This document shows, in pieces, positions 10,201 through 19,484 of a stretch of 64,000 bases of DNA (within the stretch, counting starts at the first letter, position 1; the number at the start of each line of letters is the position of its first letter). Source of the stretch: Capsaspora owczarzaki ATCC 30864 (taxonomy: Eukaryota > Opisthokonta > Filasterea). Under the pieces are notes generated by a model. The model worked only from the letters and a program-made list of their open reading frames with translations, was not told the DNA's origin and made no database searches. The translations under genes were made by a program, and so were the position numbers. The stretch is from NCBI RefSeq assembly GCF_000151315.2, contig NW_011887293.1, forward strand, positions 2,268,605-2,332,604, in the 5' to 3' direction.

Positions 10201-10937
10201 CCGACGCGAACTGCATCCACAATGACATATCTGCCAGCGTCGACGGCAAAGTCAAGCTTGTTGGAAACTTCGACGCGAAAGCCTGTCTTGGTAAAGTAGT
10301 AGCGACCGGCATACATCCACTGCCTGCTGTACATGTTTTGATTCATGTACAGGGTAGTTGTGCCACCAGAATGGAAGATTCGAATGAGCGTGCGAGAGGC
10401 ACGGTTTTGGCCGTCGCCCAAACCACGAATGTACACGGGATAGTACCCATCGGCGGCAAGGGTGGTCACGAAAGCTGCGACGGCTGTTTCTGCATTCAGG
10501 TTGCCAAATACGTACGAGTGGTAACCGAGGAACCCAACGCCGTAGGAAGTCCATCCACCAGTTTTGATGCAGTTGGCAGATTGATCGTCCAGAATCTGCT
10601 CGTCGGACGTGCCAAACCAGCGCTCGCGTGTCATGAACACGGTTGCACCCGCGTTGGCGAGGTACTCTTGAGTGTAACGAATCATGATCTCGTTATGATA
10701 GACATCGGGCAGCTGGGAATTGAGCCCCATGTTGTATTCGTAAGCATTTGAGATGGAGTTTCGTCCACCGTCAGGCGCCAACACGACACTGCGACCAGCA
10801 AGTTGCGGACGGGTGGTCTTGGCCGCGTTCATCCAGGGCGTCGGCAGACCGTGGATGTCTGCCAATGCGCTTTGAGGAGCGCAGCAAGCCAGGAGAAGCA
10901 GGGCGACAACAATCCAACGAGGCTCCAGATTCGCCAT
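7278..10937 (-). CDS. Receptor-like protein: amidase/golvesin/FN3 ectodomain, stalk, TM, ITAM-like tail
   Basis: Exons 9966-10937, 9646-9900 and 7278-9569 join in phase 0 for 1172 residues. There is a signal peptide (1-26). A split Amidase_3-like fold follows: VVLAPDGG and EYLANAGATVFMTRER on one side, MPTMMAIPYYASNNVDMLLA and LGRAYYKGIAKYF on the other. Between them lies a golvesin/xly-like beta domain (about 140-300, with VYIRGLGDGQNRAS and GRYVIVDAVRVGCG). Next come an FN3 domain (about 435-520), a Rossmann-like domain (about 520-760), a Ser/Ala/Ile repeat stalk (to about 1000), a Cys-rich module, one TM segment (about 1045-1072) and a 100-residue tail with tyrosine motifs YDTL, YEAP, YDVL and YASI. 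The ectodomain order recalls secreted Bacteroidota proteins. Expected amidase zinc ligands look replaced, so binding rather than hydrolysis is likely. Ligand and partners are unknown. Confidence 0.7.
7850..8400. repeat. Tandem 15-nt-type repeats encoding the Ser/Ala/Ile stalk
   Basis: Imperfect tandem units of about 15 nt (plus strand GATGCTGAGGCGATC-like) run through the minus-strand gene and encode repeated SxSIASxS motifs of the extracellular stalk. The complementary strand stays open as an Asp/Glu/Ala-rich frame. I treat that as a by-product of the repeat. Confidence 0.8.
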
Positions 10938-12111
10938 TTTTGGACCTGGTTATCCTGTTCAAGTCAGGTCAGCAAAAACTGAAAAAGAAAAACAAAAACA
11001 AAATTAGCAGACGAAATACAATGTGTCACACGCAAATCATGCGATGAGTATTTGGTCTTTCGATCGACAGACTCAGGCACACACTCATGCACTGACACGC
11101 ACACACACACACACTTACACGCACACACACATACACACACACACTCACACACTCACACACACACACTCATTCACTGATATTGCGGTCGCTCACCCATCGC
11201 GAAAAGGCGCTTTGAGAATGGAAGCAGTGATTTGGATTTTGTCTGGTGAGCGTTTTTTGTGTCAGCTCATCTACCGGCTCTTTTTGTTTTCGCCCCATTC
11301 GAGGGTCGCTCCATAGCCAAACAAGCTTGTGTCTTTACTTGTCGTATGACACAAGGGAACTGCGTGCGATACAATCATGCGAGGGCCTCGGCGTGGCATC
11401 CAAGCAAATCAAGGATGCAAAACGCACACGGGAACAACAACAAAATGAAGCAGATGTTGTTGTTTTCACCCGCCATCTACACTTTTCTCTCTCTCTCTCT
11501 CGCTCTCTCTCTCTCTCTTTCGTGCGCCCTTGCTCGTGTCATTCAATGTGCTTTTGGTTTGGTGCATGGCAAGGGCAAGTGCGCGATGCACATGCTCAAG
11601 CACCGATGTGTCAAACCGCATCAACAAAGCAAACAACAAACACAAAACAAAAAGCGCACACGAGAACAAAAACAGCAAGTTGTTTGTTTGTTTGCTTCCG
11701 TTTTGTTTTTGCCTGATGAGCTCTCACACAAAGTGCAAGGCTAGCTTTGTCATGCCCCAGTTGATCTCAAGAGTTTCGGGTTGCATGTTGAGATGGGGTC
11801 GAGGCGTGGAGTTTGATGTTACCGTTGCTTCAAATTGATTGAAAACGAAACAAAAGAGAAAAAACAAAAAGGGCACCTCAACAAAAGGATTCACCAAAAG
11901 AAGAAACCACAGAAGAAACCACAGAAGAAACCACAGAGGAAAAGAAGAAGAAGAAGGAAAAAAAAAAAAGAACAAGGAGAAGAAGAAGAAAAAAAAAAGA
12001 AAAAGCAAGAGTGGCACGCTCAAGCCTTCATCCACTTTCCAAAAATCGCAAATTCACAAGAGAGTCAAAGTACTGACGCGGCTTTTATTGACAAAGTGGC
12101 TTCCAACACTG
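10938..12111. other. Intergenic region with CA and CT microsatellites
   Basis: About 1.2 kb between two minus-strand genes. It contains a (CA)n-type tract at about 11098-11166, a (CT)n tract at about 11478-11519, purine-rich imperfect repeats at 11880-12005 (repeated AAACCACAGAAG units) and T-rich segments. The 5' region of the receptor gene lies at its left end. No coding gene was recognised on either strand. Confidence 0.45.
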
Positions 12112-13124
12112 CTATGCCCCGATTTGCTTTTGCAACCGCACGTGCGCAATTCGATCCAGTGCGCGCCTTCGAAGGAACATGGTTACTGCCGCTGCCATGC
12201 CAAACAGAAGGTTGAAGGTCTGAGAAAGGCAGCACAGACTGTGAGTTCAACCGTGCGAACGCTGTCCAACTACGCACACGCTGGCTGCGCTTACAAAGAA
12301 CTTGTAAAACGCTCGACGTTCTGGCACCAGGGATCGCGGACAACTGTTGAACTCGCAGGGGATGTGAGCGGGAAACTTGTCTGACAAGTCCATGAGCAAT
12401 GTATGTATGTACCTTTGGTAAACGGTCGCCGGAGGATTATCCGCAAGCGAGCACTCCAGCTGTTGCTTGTTCCCCCACGGAACACAGTAAGGTTTGAGCC
12501 TCTGTCAACAACGCCAAGAGCGAGATGAGTCGGACAAGTTTGTGTGCAGCGAAAAACACCTTCTGCAAATCTTGGAGGGGACAAAACAGTTACCGCCTCG
12601 AATCGTGCGCACTCTTCGCATTCACCGACGACCTTGCAGTTCGATGCCGTGAAGAGCGACTCTGCTGCTGGTGGAGAGCTTTCGTGGTCGGACGGACCGC
12701 CACGTCGGCCGCCGGTCGCGTGAGCTTGATCCGCCGCGCCGTCGCCGTCTGCACTTTGCGGCTTGTGAGTAGCAACGCCATTATTGTGTCTTCGCCTTGA
12801 TGCTGGTGGTTGCAGCAGTGGTTGCTCTGCATCAGCCAGCAGCGCTCGGACTGAGTTTCGGTCATCATTGTGGCTGGACAGTGTTGATGGCGCGTGCTCG
12901 TTCTGCAGCTGCTGCAGCACCCTACGACCTGCGTGATGACTGTGTACTGCGTTGTGTGGTGGTGGTGGCGGCGGCGCAGCAAGTGCAGTGGACGCAACGG
13001 CTGTCAGCAGCGCCACGACGACCACAATCGCAATCTGAGCCATCTGAGCGATCTGAGCTGTCTGAGCTGTCGGAGCCGTTTGAGGAAATTGGCGCCGTCG
13101 TGCCCTAGTTTGACTCTGTTGCAT
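12112..13124 (-). CDS. JTB: JTB (jumping translocation breakpoint) family membrane protein
   Basis: Four exons (12594-13124, 12413-12501, 12295-12343, 12112-12219) give 258 residues. JTB proteins are small type I membrane proteins implicated in cytokinesis and mitochondrial behaviour. Residues 31-50 form a hydrophobic signal sequence, followed by a long disordered luminal part not found in the roughly 146-residue animal protein. The conserved core follows: NCKVVGECEECARFEA, PYCVPWGNKQQLEC, then SCPRSLVPERRAFYKFF, which matches human SCRSALMEQRLFWKFEG. The TM helix is short (FNLLFGMAAAVTMFL) and is followed by RRRALDRIAHVRLQKQI, matching human RQRQLDRKALEKVRKQI. The identity rests on this ordered set of motifs, which only appears with the splice pattern given. 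Confidence 0.82.
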
Positions 13125-13273
13125 TGGATGCTGCTGGTCTTGTAATTGAAATTGAACAACAACAGAATAAAAAAAAAAAAAAAAAGACTGAGAGTTCAGT
13201 TTGCATTGAAATCCGACGTAAATGATTCCAGTTATTCTCAGTCTGTTATGACTACTTGTTGATTTCGTCCATC

Positions 13274-15023
13274 ATGGTCGGCAGTGCGCGGCTGCAGGCG
13301 GTTGGCATCGCGCTCGCCAAGCTCAAGGCTCAATACGAGGACTTTTTCCTGCAGAACGCTGCTGCAGTCCAGCAAGCCGAGTCGCTCCTGCGCTCCCTCA
13401 GCTACTTTGTCCCAGGTACTACTCCACTACCAGATGGATTCATTGCATTGGAGGTTGGGGGGGGGGGGTTTGGGTGAAGTGAGTGAGATTGAGCACTTCC
13501 GCTTGCAATCCCGCTCACACACGCTCACTCACTTCGCTTTTGGTCTCGTTTCGTTGGGTAGCCAAGTTCAAGAGCGCAGACGAGCTCGGCGAGCTCCTCT
13601 ATGCGCTGGTCTCGCTGCTGGGGCTCCACAACGACGCCATTCTGCGCCGTCGGCTTGTTTCAAGTCCAGAGTTTTACGCATCGCAGAAGGTGCTGCGACG
13701 CTCGGCCGCCTACGAGCGCATCGCGACATGGCTCGGAGTCGTCAAGCAGGTGGAGACGTTCGTTGAGCTCGCAGCGCGCAGAACAGGTGGCGCCAAGCTG
13801 CGATGGACGGTGATTTGGGTGATCGAGTTGGCAAAGTCAGTCGTGCACCTTCTCAGACATTCTGAGACAATTTTGATAGTGCGGCAAATTCCATGTAGGA
13901 AGGCAAGTGTACTCACTTTTGGTGTTGGTGTGGGGCTCGCCAGATTTATACTGCGCGCGGCATTGTTGTTCCGGTCCAAGTGCGACTCGGGCTTGCTCGT
14001 CAATCCGCCATTGCCGCCAATCCAACGAGAGAAAGCCACCGCGCTGTTGGCCAAGTTACAAGAGCAGCAGTCGGATTCGGACGTGCAGGAGTCGGACGCA
14101 TCACCACCTGCGTCGGTGTTTTCCACGCCAAAGCGCGAGATTGCACCGCCATCCGTGGATTCCATCTTGTTCAATGCGCGATCCATGCATGAGCGTCGAC
14201 AACAGCAGCCTGGAAATCTTGCCTCCGAGGAAGCCCGAGAACGACTGCAACAAAATCTCGTACCAGTGCCCGGCGCCCCGTATGGCACAACCCCACGATT
14301 TCAACGGCGACTCACCCGTCCGCCGTCACACGCAGAAGAGCTTCGTACACCTCTTTCGCGGCGGCAAATGCAAGGCGAACTGCTCCACATGGCCCGCCCG
14401 CTTGTATTTTGTGAGAAGGAAGTGTTTTCTCAAAGTGTTTTTGCCTTTGGTGCTAATCTCACGTGTCGTTGCGTCTTGTTTTTGTTTCTTGCAGTACTTG
14501 TTGCGCGCTTTGCTGGCCACAAGAGCTGGTCCGCATGGGGATCTGCGCTCGCAACAGACATTGCGAGTAAAATTCTCTCGGGCGATTCGCGCGATATGCA
14601 CGAGGAAGAGCGAGGAGAACTCTCTCGTCGCTCCGGCCTGCTCGTGTACTATTTGATGCGTTCGCCAATTTACGACCGATTCACGAGGTATGGCAAAACA
14701 AACAAACAAACAAACAAACAAACAAACAATAAATACCAGCATTTATTGCGTTTGGCTGTCGTTCGTGCTTTGCTGATGCTGCTGATTTGTGGAATAGATC
14801 GATCGTCATCTCCGCCGTTAACAAGCTCGGCCGTCTCTTCCCGTTGCTGGGAGGCCTGACTGCTGGTAAGCACCGTCTCGCGTTGGGATTCAACGTGTTT
14901 ATTCACTCCACGATGTTGATTTCGTGTCTTCTAACTCTGTTTCCAACCTTGGCGTGCTCAGAATCGGTGACAGACTATCTAGAGTTGTGGCAAGACACAT
15001 ACTTTGATATCTGGGAATCTTAA
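13274..15023 (+). CDS. PEX16: Peroxisomal biogenesis factor PEX16
   Basis: Six exons (13274-13415, 13562-13835, 13944-14410, 14495-14687, 14798-14865, 14962-15023) encode 401 residues. PEX16 is a membrane protein needed for inserting peroxisomal membrane proteins at the ER and peroxisome. Conserved stretches include LSYFVPGKFKSADELGELLY, LLGLHNDAILRRRL, KLRWTVIWVIELAKFILRAA and SGLLVYYLMRSPIYDRFTR (human [20 protein letters not shown]). The C-terminus ends DYLELWQDTYFDIWES, like human DYLPTWQKIYFYSWG. The central 120 residues are a polar insert longer than in animals. The ATG at 13274 is the first in frame with family similarity. Intron 4 contains (AAAC)n. Confidence 0.93.
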
Positions 15024-15607
15024 GTTCTGCAAAGTAATAATAAAACGGTAAAATTCGAACACCGTGAATCGAGCCGATTCTTCATTTCCTCCAAGGTTCA
15101 ATCGACTTGCTTGTTCGTTTCACACAAAAGTACTATGCAAGTCCATTTCTCTCGCTATTTTTGCTCAGTGACTCTGTGACTATGAGCATGAATACCGAGC
15201 ACGGATTTGGAAAGAGTCGGATCGCTTGGAGTTTTTGTGTCTCCAAGCTCCTTACACCCATGTCCATGCGCCCGCTCCTTTCTCCGTGGTTTTTGAGTAT
15301 TTTGATGCTTTTCCACTCTCTCCTCCCAATAAACTTAATACAAAAAAAACACAGTAGTTACGTTCGAATTCGACAAAACAGAGAGCGGAAAAGCGCGTCC
15401 AACCTTTCCGGCGGTCGGTTTTGAAATTTGAACGACCTACTTTCATCCGGTGCTTCTCTGTCACGGACTGCTGATAGATCTAGTACAAGGTTGTGCGTCT
15501 CTCTTCCAGTGCATTATTGTTGCCAAGCCATTGGTACAGTACTGGAAAGATTGAGTTGTGAATTAATCTCTTTTGAATTTGCAAATTTCACTTTGAAACA
15601 AATACGA
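15024..15607. other. Convergent spacer between PEX16 and the kinase-like gene
   Basis: No gene seen. AT-richer than its neighbours, with an AATAAA-like signal (aataataaaac) at about 15036 that may serve PEX16 mRNA 3' end formation. Confidence 0.35.
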
Positions 15608-18156
15608 CTAAAGGAGAGGTTGGGGTTGATCTGCAAGCGCAACTATCTTCTGCACCTCGAGCAACGTTGTAGGGCTCTGCTCGAGCAGCTGGGAGAGTAG
15701 ACCGTCTTGATCACGCAACAGGTGACGCTTCAGAGCCCGAGCTGCATATGTCGAAGCGGCGTTGCTGTTTAGATCAAGCTGCTGCTGCAGGACTTTCGTA
15801 CCGCCGACCTCCAGCGAAACGGCAAGCAAGCCGAGACCGAGAAAGTCGGCTTGCGGAGTGGCGACCTTCGTCGAGCGCGCAATGTCGTAAAAATGGTTTG
15901 GCCACATCTCCCACGCGTTGTGTTCGACGCGATCGAGCCATGGTTGGAGCTCCTGAGCAGCTGCGACAGTCACCGGCGCCGCCAAGAGTGCTGCTTGCAC
16001 ATGCGCGCGCGTCACAGCTGGAAGGAAGCAAGCAAGCCCAAAATCGATCAACGCAATCGAGTGAGGTGGCAACTTAACGGCGCCTTCCGGCGGCGGTTCG
16101 AGGGCGCCTTTGGGTGGTGAGGCCGGTGGCGTCGACGGTAATTTTGGCTCAATGACGAGCAAGTTTCCACGATGAATATCGCCGTGCACCACTCCTTGCT
16201 CATGAATCCATCGAAGCGTGTCGCAAACTTGAGACGCAAAGCTTGCTGCATGTGGTTGGTGCTGTTTCCAGTCAACACTCTCGCCAAGAATGAAGCCCGT
16301 GACCAACGCCAGCCCAGGCATTCCATTAAAATCGGCAGTGCAGAGAGCTAAGAGCTCGGGAATGCGATGAGCTGAAGCCGCCATTCGGTCACGGTTGAGG
16401 AGGGCTAGCGCCATGCCCGCCCGCGCGAGCTGTTCTGTGAGCGCCATGCCGATTGCGGGGGCAAACTTGACCACAACATCGCTGAATTCCGCGCTCGCGT
16501 TCAGGCTGAGCTTGCCGGTGAACATGAAATAGCGATGAACCTCCTGCGCATCGAGCAGAGGTTGCGGCCCCGTTGCCTGAGCAATGTACAGTATGACACG
16601 AACAGAAAAAGACGTTGAGACAAGAGTTGCACAAGCAGCGCACGATACACCAAACCGAACTTTACCAAATTGAGAACAAGGGAGTTGGCCTGCCCTCCAT
16701 CGGTGGAGGTACCATAGCCGGCTCCAGGGTCGTGTTGTGTGGTTGCATCATTGCCGGGTGGGGCCTGTCCGCTGGGTGGGTGGCTGTCCGCCGGGTGGGG
16801 CTCCGCCGGGTGGGGGCCCTGGAGGACTCTGAAACTTGAAATTGTACCTCCAATCAAAATCGCCGACGAATGATCGCTCCGACATGTCGTTGATGATGGC
16901 AGTTCTCAAGAGGAATAGAACTGCTCGGGCTGGTTCAGTATGACAAAAAGTGATCGCAGGTTGAATGAGCTTGCCATCCAGCTTCAGATCGACTCGGACG
17001 ACGTAGACAATGCTGCCGACCCAAGCCATGCCGTACAGAGTTGCTGGCCACGATTGAACACTGGCCGGAATCTGCGCGTCGTTGAACGTCAGATAAAAGT
17101 AAAGCAGATAACTTGCGAGTTGCAGACAAGCTTGATGAACCAGATCATGCTTTTTGCCTTCGACCATGAACAGGCTGTGAGTGCCAAGAATGGCAATGGA
17201 TGTGGACACACGGGAGCCAGTTTTAGATGAGCCCTTCACACTTGACGACAGGGATGAGGCAGAGCGTGCCGTGGATCCGACAGGCGGCGTTGCGTTGCGT
17301 GTGGATGAGCCAATGGTAGAGGCAGCGCTAGCGGTAGTAGTAGTCGAAACAGGCGCTGGTCCATTGGCCCGCAGACTTTTGGGAGTCGCAACGAGATCTG
17401 GAGCGAACGACCCTGCAGCGGTGACATTAAAGTCGACCTGTGCACCAACCAGATCACATACTTGCCGGCAGAAAGCGGCGATGAACTCATGCATGTCCTC
17501 TTCCTTCACTGCCGAATCGATCATCGATAACAACCGTCGAAGCTCAGAATCATGCGGGCTCAAGTCTGGCATGGAAAAGTTCAGCACGCGTCGCTGATCT
17601 CCTTTCATCTGCGAAACAAGGCGTGAAGCAAGCTTTGCATTTGTTGTCGATCCGAGCAAGGACACTACCAAAGAGCGTACAGTCACACGGAATTTCAGCC
17701 AAGTTGTCGCGTTCAAATGAGTACGGTACGTCAAACAACCGCTCGCTTACAAGTGCAAACATGGTGGTAAATGCCAGCTTCGACTTCTCGGTCCTTCTTC
17801 GCAATCACCGCGTTCTTGTCTGCAATCGCCTGGTCGACCGCCGCCTTCTTATCTGCAATCGCCTGGTCGACCGCCGCCTTCTTCTCCGCAATCGCCGCCT
17901 GCTTCTCCGCAATTGCCGCGTTCTTCTCCGCAATCGCCTGGTGGACCTCCGCGTTCTTGCCTGCAATCGCCTGGTCGACCGCCGCCTTCTTGTCTGCAAT
18001 CGCCTGGTCGACCGCCGCCTTCGCTTTTTCCTTCGCAGCCTGCTTCTCCGCAATTGCCGTATTCTTGTCCGCAATCGCTGTGTTCATCGCTGTGATCAGC
18101 GCTGTTTGCAAAGGGTCGAGGGTTAAGGCTTGCATCTTGGCCTGCAGTTCCGCCAT
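15608..18156 (-). CDS. Coiled coil + PD-(D/E)xK-like nuclease + kinase-like protein
   Basis: My model uses exons 17751-18156, 16848-17664, 16666-16783 and 15608-16576 (769 residues). Residues 25-130 are an Ala/Lys/Asp repeat coiled coil (units such as AVDQAIADKKA). The middle has a restriction-nuclease-like signature: PD at 224-225, then after a Ser/Thr-rich insert LFMVEGKK with E304 and K306, followed by a QLASYLLYFY helix. The C-terminal third is a protein-kinase fold: VVVKF (K484), HGDIHRGN (D580, N585) and IDFG (625-627), all catalytic residues present. REase-plus-kinase pairing is known from Crinkler-type (CR) conflict proteins; whether this is truly related is inference. The third junction lies in a Pro/Gly repeat tract, where the frame changes, and is the weakest part of the model. 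Confidence 0.6.
17790..18075. repeat. 33/21-nt tandem repeats encoding the coiled coil
   Basis: Near-identical units such as GCAATCGCCTGGTCGACCGC recur on the plus strand about every 33 nt, mixed with 21-nt units. They correspond to 11- and 7-residue coiled-coil repeats of the minus-strand protein. The low divergence between units suggests recent expansion. Confidence 0.8.
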
Positions 18157-19484
18157 CTCGAAACAAAAATGAAGACTGGTTTCACCAGATTTGGACAGCG
18201 AAAACAAAATGTGCCTTATTAAAGTCGCCTTCCACGGGCCGTGGTGGTCAATTTCAGAGCGCTGGGGGATGGGACTGCATTGGAGAGTGCCCGAGGTCTC
18301 GATTTCCCGCGTTTTACCGCTTGTACGGGGACGTTTTGCTCGTGATGCGTCTCGGCAGTCGCGCGCCAAAACCCACTTGGCCGCCCGTCTTTGGTTCCTG
18401 GGCAGCAGCCTCCCTTTCCCCGTGCTTCCGGTCCGGATTCGTCAGTGGGCCTGTCGTAAAGTCGCGTAGATGATGTGTTGGAATCATGACAGACGCACTC
18501 GGAGTCGCTCTGCTGATGCTGCAGCGTTCAGAAAGTCTGGATTCAAGAAAGCAAGTAGAAGCTGGTTGTGGAGGCGAACGCAGGTCGGCCTTTTCAACTT
18601 GTCTGTTCGCGCACCCACGATTCACCTTGCTCGTCTCATGCAATGTGGAGATTGAACCTTTGTGCAGGACGCTGGGAGGCGTTGGAATCGACGAAGTGGT
18701 TCCAACCCCCGCCAAAACGCCGCCAAATGCCGCCAACGCCGCCGCATGCCACCAACGCCGCTGCCACCTCCAGTGCAGTGCAGCTCCGCATTCGTTGCTG
18801 TCCAGTCATTCCCGAACCCCTGGAAGAGGCTGAAGCATGCCTGTTGATCGATCGAAAATGAGGTTTTTGCTGCAACACTGCCAAATTTCCATACAGTTTG
18901 CACTTGGTTTTTTCCCTCCAGCAGCCCAAACAGTGCAGATGCTGCCTCAACTACTCAATTGTGCAACATACACTTCAATGTTGAAACAAGAGGCTGGAAA
19001 GCAGTCGGATCGTGTTCACCAATTGCGACGATTGTCCTCGTTTGATTCCTGCCACCAACGTTTGCTCTCCCCTCCCCCCTCCCAATTTCGAGGATTGTCT
19101 TCCCCATCCTGAAAGCGTCGATTTGATTTGATTCTGGGTTTCCTTGTTTGATCCATTCATTGCTCAGTTCTCTTTGTCTTTGCTTTGGTAAGGGGTTTTT
19201 TTTTTTTTTTTTTTAATCTTTGTCTTGAAACGGTTTCATTTTTTTTCTTTTTTGGTCACCACTTGTTCAGTCGATCGACTGTCAGTGGACGGCCATTCTG
19301 AATCTTCTCCACTTGATACAGCAAGCGTTGCAATGAAGATGGCGAATAGTGATTGGTCGCCGAGTGCGGCGGGGGTGTTCAGCGAGGGACGCGAGGGACA
19401 GCGATCTCACTTTTGAAAAAGGCACTCACTCTCACTCTCACTCAACACTCCGTCGTCCATGACTGACTGATACAGGCCGAGCGC
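18157..19484. other. Divergent intergenic region
   Basis: About 1.3 kb between the start of the kinase-like gene (-) and that of the RNA-binding protein (+). It includes a short CCGCCAA-type repeat (about 18716-18760), a T-run (19198-19214) and tandem ctcact units at 19425-19443. A 3' splice-like site (tgatacag, about 19477) just before the ATG at 19485 hints at a 5' UTR intron. Only short, non-conserved frames occur here, and none was recognised. Confidence 0.4.

Noticed and set aside
11023-11316. Open frame through (CA)n encoding His/Thr repeats
   Set aside because: Microsatellite translation only; no start context or conserved flanks.
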